A stretch of 64,000 nt of DNA from Gracilaria gracilis (taxonomy: Eukaryota > Rhodophyta > Florideophyceae > Gracilariales > Gracilariaceae). Within the stretch, counting starts at the first letter, position 1; each line of letters begins with the position of its first letter. The stretch is taken from the NCBI GenBank assembly GCA_030374805.1, contig JARGSG010000223.1:186001-250000 (forward strand). Direction: 5' to 3'. Both the position numbers and the translations under genes were made by a program. The notes beneath the pieces are model-generated. The model was given only the letters and a program-made list of their open reading frames with translations. It did not search any database and was not told the origin of the DNA. This document shows, one piece after another, positions 1 to 11,774 of this stretch.

Positions 1-189
1 GAAACTTGTGTGGAATGGCGGGAAATAGGAGTGGGTATTAATGGGGTACAAAGGGTTGTGCAGCGCAAGTGGGTGTGTGGCCGGCAGTGCCACGGGTGTG
101 CGGAGTGGAGGGGGAGTGCTGCAACTGTTGGGTCCATCTCGCTTGTTCTTATCTATCTCCGTTATCGTGAACCGCCGTTTATTTCTGCG

Positions 190-1187
190 ATGTCGAATGG
201 ATACGTCGAGGACGAGGAGCTAGTGGCTCTGCTTCACCGAACGGAGGTATCAGAGACGCCATCGAGAAGGAAGGAGGAAGGTGGGGACAAGGTTTGCATG
301 GGAGAGAAAGAGGGAAGTGGGGATGGAGAGGGAGGTGGTGGTGATGGGCGTGGAGGGGATGGGGGACCGGAGAGGAGGTTTGCGGCGGAGATGGAGGAGC
401 GGTTGAGAAGGCTTGGAGGGGATCTGAAGGAGCATTTGGGCGACTGGCTTTCTGAGATGGTTGGTGAGATGGGAAGGGCGGTGCTGAGTGTGTCGGAGTT
501 GGAGTGCCAGTGGATTTGATTTCGAAGATTTGGAAAAGAATGAATTTGGCTAGAGTGAAGACTGGAAGGCATGTGATTGGGATGGTAGAGTGCGTTGGGA
601 GTAAGATGGTGACGCTGGGAAGGAATAATATGGGGCTGAGGAAACGTGTGGAGGTGTTGGAGGCGCAAGTGGGACAGGTGGGGAAGGCGTGCCAAATGTT
701 GTTGGAGGTGAAGGAGCTGGTGAGGGAAGGGGGTTTTGGGAGGGAGACGGGAGGAGAGAAAAAGTCACCGGTGACGCCTGGGTCTCGTGGTGGACGTAGG
801 TGTGTGAGGGGGAGGAGTGGAGATGCAAATAGAGGAAAGGTCGGGGGAAGTACGCTGAGGAAGAGGCGAATGGGTGGAGTGATGGTGGACGAGGATGGGG
901 AGGTGTGTGTGACGCGAAACCTGCCGGTTGGAGCGTCACTAGTTGGGTTTGGTAGTGCGGTGGCGGCTATGCGAACGGCGGAGCGCATACTGGAGGAGCA
1001 GGAGAAGAAGGGGATGGGAGGGGTTGGAAGCCAGTTTGGGGCTAAAAGGGTGTACGAGAATGGAGAGAGTGTTCCGTTGAAGTTCTTTAACTGGACATTT
1101 TGGGAAATTGAGACTCAGGATCCGAATGCAGGGTTGGAAGGAGGGAGCGCTAGTGGTGGGTTTCGTAATTTTTTAGAGTGTCTTTGA
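190..1187 (+). CDS. uncharacterised coiled-coil protein, two overlapping frames
   Basis: I do not recognise this gene. An ATG at 190 opens a 110-residue frame rich in Glu, Gly and Arg. It ends at 519 just as a second frame, open from about 504 to 1187, takes over. The first frame ends in an amphipathic stretch (residues about 65-105). The second begins with a heptad-like segment (LRKRVEVLEAQVGQV) and a basic middle, and ends in an aromatic patch (FFNWTFWEIE). The two frames look like one protein broken by a frameshift, or joined by an unseen intron or frameshifting. The coding strand is strikingly purine-rich. A coiled coil plus a basic region would suit an ORF1/gag-like protein of a transposon, but no zinc knuckle or enzymatic domain is visible. 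That reading is a guess. Confidence 0.35.
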
Positions 1188-1411
1188 CGAGTGTGGGAAT
1201 AATAAAGTTACGAGCGGTGGCTGAAGAACTGCAAACTAGCCTTCAACTCCAGTAGGTGAGGCTCGAACTGCACTGAACAGAAACATAATTTCCAAAAGAA
1301 AATTTTTTGCCTTGCCACCTAGCGCAAACTGCAAAAATGCTGGTTTTCTTGGACTTTTTTTTACACCTAGGGACCGAGCAAACTAAACTAGCATTCCGAA
1401 AACATCGAAGT

Positions 1412-1713
1412 TGGTGGGCCTGGCACTATGTAGTGTGTAGAAAGATCCCTAAATTAGGCAAATGCTAACTAACCAATATCTAAAATACTAGCAATGCTGT
1501 CCCAACCATCCCTCGCAACCGTGCAACACGTGTACCATTCACACCCATATTGGGGGTTGCAGAGCAAGCGCGCGTGCACAAAGTGCACAAATTGTGCACT
1601 ATTCACACCGCATTGCAGCAGATAACCCGCTTGTAGCAGCGGGAAGCATTGATGCGCAGAAGCGTGGAAATGACCAAGTTGGTGAAGTATCCCATGCAGG
1701 GCGTTGCACTACA
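1412..1713 (-). repeat. 3' LTR of gypsy copy 1
   Basis: This 302-bp block aligns along its whole length with 12409-12721 and with the LTR of gypsy copy 2 at 51422-51713. On the plus strand it begins TGGTGGGCCTGGCAC and ends GTTGCACTACA. Similarity to the other copies stops at both edges, which sets the boundaries. It is the 3' LTR because the element is transcribed on the minus strand. Confidence 0.85.
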
Positions 1714-1725
1714 TCTCTTTCTCCT
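1714..1725 (-). other. polypurine tract of gypsy copy 1
   Basis: On the minus strand this reads AGGAGAAAGAGA, directly followed by the TGTAGTGCAACG start of the 3' LTR. A purine tract at this spot is the usual plus-strand primer of LTR retroelements. It supports both the orientation and the LTR edge. Confidence 0.75.
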
Positions 1726-2996
1726 AGGCGGAAACACGTCGCGGAGTTGACTGATGCAGGGCCGAGCTAACCTTAGAGTGTACCATTTCCCCATCACATG
1801 GGTCTGCTTCCGTTTTGGGGTGATGCGCTCGCAAAAGCGGTCCAATAGTTGTCCAATCAACCACAACCTCAACCACCTCCTGGTCCTCGCGACCGCCTTC
1901 CTCGATAACCCAGAGCCGTCTGTCCTGATCAGCAGGCTTGAACATCACATTGTGGGATTTATTGATGAGGTGCAGAACGCTCCACAATAGTGGTTTGACG
2001 CAAGTACTGTGTTCCCCGAAGTTTTGGGCTTTGAGCGTCCCTCGTGGACACTAATCGCCCATACTGCTACACAGGGTAGCCAAATTGGCTCCACTTAGAC
2101 GGCAGAACCTGGGTATGGTCCGATTACTCCACGCCCAAAGTGGTTCGATAGCGACCACGGTACGAGAACCGGTTTTCACATATCGAAAATATTGTAGTAA
2201 CGATAACTTCCGAGCCAGACCTTCCGGACACAAACCCGATAGATCAACAAACTAATGGCATTCAGAAATTTTGAATATCACCCAGAAACTTGGGATTGAA
2301 CACCATTAAGGTGGGAAGGGCAACCCATTTCAGTTCGAGCTATAAATAGACGGCCGAACGGAAATGATGCCATAACTTGGAAACAATCCGAGGTACTCGG
2401 GATCTGTGTGCACTAAAGTGTTCATACAAATCCAGAATAGCCTGGTACTAAGTCGTTCAGAGAACGGGGTCTTATTCTCAGAGTTATTAGTTTTTGCGAA
2501 AATGCGTCCTCGAAATACTTTAGAGGTGAGATGCCCGGATCCGGGAAAAGTAAACCAGAATCAGGAAATAGTGGAAATAAATACCACCGCAATATGTGGA
2601 TGAAGTAGAGACCGCAAAATCGTGTACAGACCACAGTACCCGGCAGTAAGTGGTAAGCTTAGAATCAACAAATGACCATTTCCGCCAGAAGCGTGTAGGC
2701 GACCAACGGTCTTCAACCGGTAAATCAACGCGAGGGGCACGGAAGACGGGCACCCTTCTGAAATGAAGTCCCACTCTCACGGGCTCATAAGCATGAGAGC
2801 AAACCAGCGATCTGGATGAAAACCCACCTGGATGGTATATTCGAAAAGTGATCGCTAGCGATCGAAGACGACCAAAGCCGGACTCCGACTGCGTAGCGCG
2901 TGTAGCCACGTGCTTTCACACCAGTTGAGAACCACTCCCATGATAAACTGCACGAGAAATCTTCTTACCTTCATCTTCCCGCGATGACGGTGCTTA
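1726..2996 (-). other. non-coding 3' part of gypsy copy 1
   Basis: About 1.27 kb between the end of the chromodomain reading frame and the polypurine tract. Only short open frames occur, and none resembles a known domain. I read it as the 3' untranslated part of the element. Confidence 0.5.
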
Positions 2997-3236
2997 TTAC
3001 CCAACCTGGGCGTTATCCAGCGTACCTGGAAGAACAGTCCGGGCGCGACGGCAGTATTGTATAACCCGTGAATAGGGAAGGAGCTCTATGGGTCTCTCCG
3101 TGTCCCGTTCTGGGCCATAATTGTACCAACGAAGGCGGTAGAGTCGGTCGCCGTTCCCATCGCAGGAATGCCTGACTACTCGGGCGACGACGTACTTCTG
3201 TACGTACACCATCCATCCATGCCGTGTTGTCGTCAA
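2997..3236 (-). pseudogene. chromodomain at the C-terminus of gypsy copy 1 polyprotein
   Basis: The frame contains a chromodomain-like segment: VVARVVRH, a turn (DGNGDRLYRL), then RWYNYGPERDTERPIELLP and a final helix VIQYCRR. This matches the chromo pattern of a first beta strand, a Y-x-V/L-x-W strand, an acidic-aromatic W/E-P stretch and a C-terminal helix. Chromodomains downstream of integrase mark the chromovirus lineage of Ty3/gypsy, where they steer integration to marked chromatin. The segment lies about 1.3 kb downstream of the integrase GPY/F-like module and is cut off from it by frameshifts. The family match is by eye. Confidence 0.6.
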
Positions 3237-3779
3237 TTTATGTAGAGTTGTCCCAGATCGGGGAAGATGTCCCTCAGGAGGGTGTCAGGGCCCACTGAGG
3301 AGGTGTTGGACCCGTCCGTCCGGGGTGTTGCTTTTCCCCTTGCTTGGTAGTCATTCCGTACCGCAAATCTGCGTGGGGTGGTTCACCTTGGCGGTGACGA
3401 CAACGTCGTATATCTTGGCAGAGAAGCTCCGCGGTTAGCCGGAAGGGGCGCGTGTGGCGCGTCTTCCTGGGAAAGGGCACGTCACTCCAACGATGGTTGG
3501 CCATGAGTTGACCTAGTCTGATCCGCCTCCCTTGCAAGGGTACGTACCAACGGCTGCGCCGCGCTTTGATAGCGCTGCACCCCGTGCCCAACGGCTATTT
3601 CCAGTGAACCAGCCTTGATGAGCTTATCTCCGTGTGCGGCGTGTACAGCTGGCGCTGTGCCCATTATTTGGGGGATTTTCGATTCTTTCGATGTTCAAGT
3701 GCTGCTCTTGACGGGTCCCTTGCCAGTGCGACCGGTCTATCACCGCCAGTGGCGGCGACCTCAGAGTCCACCCAGACGT

Positions 3780-4405
3780 TCGGAGTGCGACTGCGCAAGC
3801 GCGCATTGCCGTGCATGGGTAGGCTTCCCTCATGATGAGGGGTTCCGTTAACAACTTCGGGGCTTCTTGCCGCGGCGTCCTCCCGGGTGGAGGGCGCCTC
3901 CGACGGCTTTGTCTGAATGTTCCCCAGAGAGGTGTAGATTTCCACGCCCAGCGTCGCTGGCTTCTCTTCGGGGCTGCGGTCAGCATTCTGTGGCAATGAT
4001 GGCACGTGACAAACCGCTTCATCGGAGGATTCCTCAACAAGTGGGGATGCGCGCACACCCTGAGAAGGGCTCAGCACTACAGGACATTTGTTGCTCCGCG
4101 TTTGAGGCGGGGACTTTGTACTCATCTCCCGTCGGCTGCGACGCAACTCCTGCTTCCTGCGCGTGCGCAAGTGACCCTTGACAGGGTAGTTTCATCATCA
4201 TGAGGTGTTCCATTCCCACTGCGTTATTTTGCCGCAGCGTCTTCCCAGCTAGAGGACGCCGGTGACAAGTGCTTGCGAACGTTCGGCGAAGGGGTGTGAT
4301 CGGTTTTGCCCGGCATTGCTGGCTTTTCTTCCGCGGTGCGCTTCGCGTGTCGCGGCGGGCGTGAAACATGGCCTACCGCTTTGGCGTGGGACTCCGCGAC
4401 TGACG
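3780..4405 (-). repeat. tandem imperfect duplication in the post-integrase linker
   Basis: Two diverged copies with a period near 366 bp (about 3780-4035 and 4140-4405) share landmarks: CATGATGAGG at 3831 against CATCATGAGG at 4197, followed by similar stretches. On the minus strand both encode a low-complexity Ser/Pro/Glu/Thr-rich segment with a repeated EEKPA motif, an EDAAA motif and an NGTPH motif. It separates the integrase from the chromodomain and looks like a duplicated flexible linker. Confidence 0.55.
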
Positions 4406-4562
4406 GTTGATCTGACACACCCGGGATGGGGCTTCACGTAATAGGTTACCTATCGTCCCGCACGAGCGGCGATGAGGCAACACTACTTACACGCGTGTCG
4501 CGGTGCGTATTCCGTTGCGACGGCGAAGACTCTCCAACGGAGCGATTTTCCTCCTCCCTCTT

Positions 4563-5805
4563 CTAAGGCGGAGCGACGGGGAAATGCGGTGGAATTCCTG
4601 CGTGGCGGGTGATTACGCGTGTCATTGGGGAAGAAGTAGAAATAAGGTCACGAAGACCTTGAGTATCCGGCAGAGCCGAGGGTTCCGAGAAATTCGGTAT
4701 ATCTGAGAGGCCCCGGGTGAAGTGTGGCAATACAACATAACGTTGTGCCACAGAAGCATCTGTAACTGCTGAACCCGTTGTCGGGGTACTTGTGTTCTGC
4801 AAAACTACCTCTGATGAGGGCGAAAGGGCCAGAAAAACGCGATCGCGTGAAAGGCGTTCGTGCGTCTCGCCAATTTCTACCACGACAGTGTCGGTCCTAA
4901 CAGAAATCACCTTGAAAGGTCCGTCCGGCAATGGCGAGAGCTTTTGGCGTTTTTTCCTTTGAGGGTTGTAGTAATCTTTGCATACAAACACGTAGTTACC
5001 GGCTACGATTAGCAAAAGGGTTTGCCCGACGTCGTCGATCGTCGAATTCTTGTTTGTTCGTGGCTTGTGTACGTGCCATCGACATCCGCACAGCGGGTAC
5101 CAGCTTTGAGAGCCACTGTTTCCAGTTCTAGTGGTAGTTACCCACGGATGGGAAGTTTTACAGCGTAGATTGGGATTCCAACGCCACTGGCGGGGGCGGT
5201 CGCGACAGTACCAATTCGAATGGTGACACTCCAGTAGTCCGTTGAACTTGTTTATTGTATGCAAACGTGAGCCCATCAGTATACAAGTCCCAAGTTTTTG
5301 GGTGATCAGCCACGTAGAAACGTAGCGCAGCTGGCATAGTCCGGTTGAACCGTTCGACCTGCCCATTACATTGGGGATGATAGGTAGTTGTGAACAAGTT
5401 CTTCACATCCAAGATGTGGCACACATCTTGGAAGAAACGTGACTCGAAATGCTTACCGTTATCGGATAACAACTCCACTGGAGGTCCATAAACAGAATTC
5501 CAATGCGTCAACAACGCATTCGCCACCGTGAAAGCGGTTACCCTTCTGAGAGACATAGTCTGAACAAGCTTTGAAAAGCGATCGGAGATCACAAGTATAA
5601 ACGTTTTTCCTCTCTTAGTAGTGAGGAGTGGTCCGAGGATGTCGATCGCGATAAACTCGAGCGGTGCACTCGCAGGGAATAACTTCAGCTGCTTGCTGTT
5701 CTTCCAAAGTTTAACTCGATTCTTTGCACACCCTGTACAGAAACGTACAGTAGCGTAGCAATCCACTGCCAAGACGGGCCAGTAGAAGTCCTTTTGCAGG
5801 GTCAA
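4563..5805 (-). pseudogene. integrase of gypsy copy 1
   Basis: DDE-type integrase, which joins retroelement cDNA to host DNA. The zinc-binding end is partly visible (ISHFARLSGH upstream, then FCTGCAKNR). The catalytic core carries the expected acids: D in AIDILGPL, D in LLSDNGKHFE and E in NGQVERFNRT, with spacing close to D-D-35-E. The frame 4563-5366 continues into a GPY/F-like module (SPLPDGPFKVISV followed by THERLSRDRVFLA). The two frames overlap by a frameshift at about 5158-5366. Downstream lie the repeated linker and the chromodomain. The catalytic triad is preserved but the reading frame is broken. Confidence 0.85.
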
Positions 5806-5823
5806 GTAAAGCTTCCTTCCACC

Positions 5824-7500
5824 TCAGTGGCCACTAAGTCTGGCGAAATGCGAGATTTGAAGAACCCACGTCTGCAGGGAGTGTGGTACCACGACTTGTG
5901 GGGTAGCCTCGACCAACCTTACGAGGTAGCTTTTGTCATTCACCTCGAAAGACAAGGATTCACCAGCATTAAGACGGGCACGTATCCTTACGCAAAAGAG
6001 GTTCCCGAACTGTTCTCGGATCAGTTCCTCTAGGGCAATCGGTACAAATGTGCCCGGTAGGGGTGTTTCAGTAGGAACCTCGTCGGAGGCGAGGAGTGCA
6101 TCGTAGTCAGCGTCCACATCCAGATCTTCTGGCCATTCCGGATCTTTCGGTTCCTGTTCGTATACGACGGAGCACGGGATTTCGTTATCCTCGGTTGCGA
6201 GGGCTTCCCCACTCGTGGGTAAACACGAAAGTAGATCAGCCTGAGTGTTCAGCGCCCGTTTTTTATATATGACTCTGAAGTCACATTCTGCTAAACGGAG
6301 TCTCCACCGCATCAGGTGGCCAGATGGATCGGAGATATCCATCAAACACATCAATGAGGAGTGATCTGTGTAAACGGTAAAGTGCACACCATCAGGTAGG
6401 GGCGAAGAGTGGAAGGCGACCACACGACGGCGAGGCACTCTTTCTCTGACACAAAGTAGTTCCGATCGTGAAAATTCAGCGAACGCGACCAACAACCAAT
6501 TGGCTTCCGTTCACCTTCTGGGGTGGTCTGAGAAAGAGCGCAACCAACTTGGTAGTCGCTTGATTCCTGGTCCACAGAGTACGGCAATCCCAATTTGGGT
6601 AATGATAGAATCGATGCTTACGTGACAGCCTCCTTTAAGAAGTTGAACGCATCCGCTTGCGCGGAGGTTAAGGGTTCCAGTTTTGGTGGCTGTCCCTTAC
6701 GCAGTAGCGCGTTAAGCGGCGGCGCGATATCCGAAAAGTTCGGAATGAACCATCAATAGACGTTGACTAGCCCCAGAAAGGACCAGAGTTCCGTCCGAGT
6801 ACGGGGTTGCGTTGCCTCAACGAGGGGTTTGACGCGAGCTTCCTCGATCGACAGCCGTCTAGGACGGATCACGTGTTCCAGATACTTGATCGTATCTGTG
6901 AAGAACTCACATTTCCTCAGCTTGAGGGTAATATCAGAATCCCGTAAACCTGTTGGAACTTCCCGGACATGGGTGAGGTGGTCGTCAAGGTTATCTGAGA
7001 AGACAATGATGTCATCCAGATGTACCAAGCACGACTGCAACTTAAACCTGTTGGTCAGGATATCGCCCGCTCGCTGGAACGTAGCGGGGGCGTTGGTTAA
7101 ACCAAACGGCATGCGCTTGAAGCTGTAAACCCCAGAATGTCAGACGAAGGCAGTCTTGTTGCAGTTCTCTTCCCTTACAGAGACCTGCCAATATCTTCAA
7201 ATGGCATCCTACGCCTTGAAAGCAATAGCATTGCCAAGCGAGTCGATGCACTCGTCCATACGTGTATGGGATAGGCTTCCCGTACAGTTACGACGCCCAG
7301 CCGGCTGTAGTCGATACAGAATCACCAAGTGCCGTCGGTTTTCATTGCCAGTACACCTGGAGAAGCCCAGGGTGACTGACCTTGCTCAATCACTCCGGCG
7401 CGGAGCATTTTGTCCACTTGGAACTGCTCTTATTCCAGAGCTTTTGGTCTTGATCTGTATGGGGGTTGCGGGACTGGACGTGCGCTCGGCAATAAATCGA
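5824..7500 (-). pseudogene. reverse transcriptase and RNase H of gypsy copy 1
   Basis: The RT part (about 6753-7500) keeps MPFGLTNAPATFQRA and a catalytic box reading HLDDIIVFS, where most family members have YLDD. Upstream RT motifs are frameshifted near 7110-7250. The RNase H part (5824-6593) keeps VDQESSDYQVGCALSQ, FVSEKECLAVVW and YTDHSSLMCL with the expected acidic residues, and ends just before the integrase zinc region. Several frameshifts separate the pieces. The equivalent RT in gypsy copy 2 has an intact YLDD, so the Tyr-to-His change is private to this copy. Confidence 0.85.
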
Positions 7501-8111
7501 TACGGTGCTCCGTCGTGTTGATCTCTCCAAGAGAGCCATCTTACATCGTAGTAAATTTCCTTAGCACGTTACGGAGTTGTTTGCGGTGCGATACCGGTAC
7601 GTGAACGAGGCCCAGCTCTTCAAGAGCCTTCATCGGGTCAAGTTTGTCGTACCTTGTAGGGCTCCGCTGTCCTGTGTCGGAAACAGGCTGTGAATCCGAA
7701 TCATTCGGCGACTTCTCCGTGTTCTTCCTCTCCTTAAGTTACACATCCGGGATCTCCTTGTTACCTACTCCCGTAGAGAAAACTAAACCGAGAACATCGG
7801 CAGCAGTCATCAGCGCCGGGAGCATTGCGAGCAGGTACGGGGTGACTGATCCAATGAATTGGTTCTCTACCAGATACTGGTGTTTGGTGCCATGGTTGGC
7901 AACCAATACACGGAACGGAGCATCCGGTAAAATCTGCACAACGCCATTCGCAACGTCAAGTTGGCATCACTCTTACAACGAGGATAAGGGCTGAATATCC
8001 CGAAGACCGTGTTGACGGGAACTGAATTGTACCATAACCTGGGATTTCGGCGGTATAGAAACCGACTGAGGAACGCGAAGCTTCGTAGATTCCCGCGATG
8101 TGGGTGGCGGT

Positions 8112-8692
8112 TCATGCGCAGCAGTCAGTGGGACCTGCTTCTTTGAAGCTGATCTCAGAGGGGGGCTGACAATCGGGATAGATGACCCGTTGTCCAACTC
8201 TACACGCCTGAGGCAGGGCCGGATTGCATCTAAAACCTGTCGCAGTAATCATATCCCAGTATAACTGACGAAGCCAATGAACTGCAAGCGACAAAGTCGA
8301 GTTTCACCATGGAGTGCCCAGTCGTACGACCAAGTCGATGACTCCCACCGTTTTCGAAGGGTTGTTGTTTGCGTCAGAGACTTTCGGGATCGTGTCAAGA
8401 CGGATACGAGACCGCAATTGCGGGGGCAATAGCGATTCCACGAAAAAGTTCGTGCCAGCACCTGAATCCAGGACAGTTAAAAATCTGACCAGAAGCTGGG
8501 GGTTGAGGCCAAAATCAGCGTATACCTTAAAGTTCGCTTGGCCATCGCCATGATTCTATTCGGGATCCGGTTATTCTTTACCAGTATCCACGGTCGACGC
8601 AGAACACCCAAGTGTTCTGAATCCGCGTCAACGGTGTCACTCCTTGACATGATTTTCACCGGGGAGCGAGGAAACGAAGCCTCGGGCGTCAA
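8112..8692 (-). pseudogene. retroviral-type aspartic protease of gypsy copy 1
   Basis: On the minus strand near 8460-8490 the sequence encodes FLTVLDSGAG, the active-site loop of a retropepsin, which cleaves the polyprotein during particle maturation. Copy 2 has the same region with DTGAG. The N-terminal stretch (VKNNRIPNRIMAMAKR) also matches copy 2, after which frameshifts scatter the domain. The copy 2 comparison is the main support. Confidence 0.7.
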
Positions 8693-10872
8693 CAGCCTCG
8701 GCTCTGAGGACGCCTCTCTTTGAGGGGAGACTCGCTTCAGCAGTTTCTCTGATTTTCCGACTGCGGCGGCATCTCAGGCTCCTCGACAACGAGGGCTTGG
8801 GATCCTCGATGAGGGTTCGCCACGCGAGTGGCGTTTGGATCAACAACGTGCTGAGCAGGGACTACCGATGCCATCGGAACTGACCGCGATTGTGAAGCCA
8901 CGTGCAAGAAGTCCATCTTGGCACACTGATTCGACGCTTTCGGTACTGAGCGCTTCTCTTCTGAAGCCAGGACCTCATAGTTCACCACGGCTTTGGCTAC
9001 TTCCCTCTCTGAGAGGAGGCATTGGGGCGAAACGTGGCCATGCCTGTGACAGATGTGGCATATCAGCCCCCTCGCTGCCCCTTGTGGGGTTCCATCCCGG
9101 GCTTCGGCGAAACGTACCGCAGAGCGGGTATCCTTCCATCCAGGCCGTTGATACCGAGAAATCTCGTTCGAATACGGAATCCGCGCTGCGGGGACGCGAG
9201 TACCGTCCGTATAGAAGAGCGGCTCTTCTTTTGCGGTCGCGAAGGAAGTATCCGTCGTGGACAGTAGTTCCGATGTAGGAACTGGCTCATGAGCCGACCT
9301 CGTCGTGGGCCAAGTGCACCGTGTCGTATCCCCTGTTGAGGGCATTTATTCGCGACAAGCGACAAGGATGGAGAAAGGGCCTCCAGCACCAACGCCTTAG
9401 CAGACTTAGACCTCTGATGAAGGCCACGTGCACGTAGTGCATCACCTTTCGCACCTGCGGCTTGGACCAGCTCAAGATAAGTTATCTAGGGCTTGTTTTC
9501 CTGACGACGGGCGACGAGTGTCTTGGTGGCGGGAACGAGCCCATCAATAAACATCATACAACGTTCCCCAGCGGAGTAGACATTACCACAGCGGTAGAAC
9601 GCCTTGTTAAAGCGCACCGAGTAATTGGTTTCGACCTCTCCGGAGCGCTGCCGGGTATCTCTCAATGCAAGGATCGCGGAATGAATGGCAGCATTCGTCG
9701 CGTATGACCTCAAGGGGAACTGGACGGCTTCCGGCCAGCACGTCACGCCTCCTTCGGACGCTCTAAATGAACCTCTTACTGAGTGAAATTGGTCTTCGGC
9801 CACTACCCGTAAAAAGTACGGCAGCGCCACGTAGGCTTGTTTTTCGTTCATCCCGAGTGTATCCGCTTCCTCGACAAAGCGGGCGAGGAAATCCAAAACC
9901 ATAATGGGATACTCTCAAGAAAAGTTCTGGTTCCTCAGAGAAAGTTGCATGCGCTTAATTAAATCTTTCACCTTGCCCGTTCCATGGGGTGTGCGATCCA
10001 GCGATGGATCCTCAAGCCGGTAGTATCGGTACGAAAGTAACCTTCGGTACATTCTATTCGTAGGATTCAATTCACGGAGTCCAGAGTGTTTTCTGCCCTC
10101 CGAACGGGACCTGACAACACCATGGGTAACTGACGACTGCTAACAGCAGGAAGAGGGCTCTGGACGATCATCTCCCGACTCAGAGTCTGACGAGGTAGAC
10201 CTGTCCGAGTAAATCGGGTGAGATTTCGACGAATTCAATGAATCCGAATCGTAGTTTTGGCGTTTGGGTTTCCGCCTGCGCCGGTTCTTGCCCTGTCCAG
10301 GATGCTGTTCGTGTTGTGACACAGCAGCTACCGGATCGTCCGTAGAGTGACCATCCATTAAGATGGTCTGCTCCAACGTCTCCAGACGGGCACGGAAGAG
10401 ATTGAAACGCTCTTCAATCCCTTCTACGAAGGCGGTGGGCGAACCCAGAAACTCCAAAAATTTGATGACATCAGACCGTAGAATACCGAGGTCTTCAGCA
10501 ACGTCCTTCGCAGGGGCTTCCTCGACCACCTCACGGAGGGCGCGAAACTCTCCTACTAGGGTAATATAAGCGTAACGCAGAGTTCGAACCTGGCCCTCCA
10601 GGGAATTTCCCTAGGGGTGTTGGCAGCCTCACGGCGAGGTAGGGATTCTGCAACAGCGGCGGCTGGCTGGGAAGCCAGAGGCGGAGCAGTAGCGACTGGA
10701 AAAGGTCTGGCAACGTGCCGAGAGCTGACCAACGAGGGCAATGGAAGGTCCCGGGATTCCCGGTGTTGGATCGAAGTCCTCGAAGCGACCTTCCCAGAAA
10801 AAGTTGCACCTGCCCAAATCGGGATCTTACAAATCACCCGATCGTCGGGAACATCCCCGCTATCATGGGAGC

Positions 10873-11723
10873 TGTAGAGCAATTGCCCTTGGCAGGGACT
10901 GAGGGAAATGCGACTCATATATCCGTTGTTATTTTCGCCTGAACTTCCTACTATTATGAAGTCTATTTGCCTATTTGGCCCGGATTAGGGATCCGCCTAT
11001 GAAGGGTATGATTAGCGTGACACGTGTGTGCCCGCGCCCGATTACCAGATGCGCCGTTGCAAGTGTGCCACGGAGGTACACGTGGGTAGGGTTGGCCGGC
11101 GTGCCTGGTACTTAGATATTTTAGTTGATATTTGTCAGCCGTATATAAGTGGCGGCACTTGCCGCCACTGTACGGGAAGTAAACCTCAACGAGGCCATGG
11201 CTCTAGCTTGAGTTCTGCTTGCGCACGGTCTCCTGCCCCATTTCCGGGAAGCACTGCCGCTTATCCGGACAAGTTATCCACCTCCGTCACTGAGAAGCAC
11301 CGATCCGTCTTTATGGCCTTTTATTTATCATTCTTTCGCACACTCTTTCTGTTTTTGCCTCTTACGGCTTTGTTACACTTCGCCCTGATGTACAGGTCTG
11401 CCATTTTTGTCTAGGGATTATTCCCCGCTCTCACGAGTATGTGCTCCGCAGTGCGGACCGTTTTGCTACCTTCTCTCTCGCCCCTTTTGCTACAGGATAC
11501 GCCACACCCAGTGGATTACATCCTTTTGGCACCCCGATTGCCACCCTCAATCTCCGTCTGTAAGTCAGAAAGAGGCTGCACGGAGTTACGCCCGACACGT
11601 GTCAGCCTCATCGGAGGGTTCTGCCACTGCTCTGCCCCAATAGGGAGCAAGGCTGAACACCTTGTGTGAGTAGCCGCTGGCGCGGTTTGTGTTCTTTCTT
11701 TCCGTTCCCGGCTTTGCCCCACA
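10873..11723 (+). mobile_element. solo LTR inserted in gypsy copy 1 gag
   Basis: An 851-bp insertion beginning TGTAGAGCAATTGCC and ending GGCTTTGCCCCACA. It is flanked by an exact 5-bp target duplication, GGAGC (10868-10872 and 11724-11728). The empty site is preserved in gypsy copy 2 gag near 50700-50740, so both ends are certain. TG...CA ends and a 5-bp duplication identify an LTR, and the absence of any internal coding region makes it solo. It resembles the solo LTR at 21417-22413 in its terminal bases and TATA placement. Confidence 0.92.
11142..11149 (+). promoter_or_regulatory. TATA box in solo LTR
   Basis: TATATAAG about 270 bp into the LTR, followed by GTGGCGGCACTTGCCGCCAC, an inverted repeat. 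This is the expected position of the LTR core promoter. The related LTR at 21417-22413 has a TATATA at a similar offset (about 21728). Confidence 0.5.
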
Positions 11724-11774
11724 GGAGCAGCTGCGGGTAACCGCCGGCTCCGCCCCGGATGGCTTCCGAGACAT

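Larger units (their letters stand above)
8737..11774 (-). pseudogene. gag of gypsy copy 1, split by a solo LTR
   Basis: The N-terminus (MSRKPSGAEPAVT) starts at 11774, is interrupted at 11723, and resumes at 10872 with SHDSGDVPDDRVI, as shown by the uninterrupted copy 2 gag. It continues as a Pro/Ala-rich segment, a predicted coiled coil, a Ser/Asp-rich stretch (about 10140-10300), a capsid-like helical region (9486-9902) and a CCHC zinc knuckle near 9100 (CHICHRHGHVSPQC). The knuckle binds RNA and the capsid region assembles the particle. Multiple frameshifts make this a relic. Confidence 0.8.

Noticed and set aside
179..988. 269-codon minus-strand open frame opposite the purine-rich ORFs
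   Set aside because: Pro/Ser/Thr-rich translation with no domain; it is the complement of a biased coding strand.
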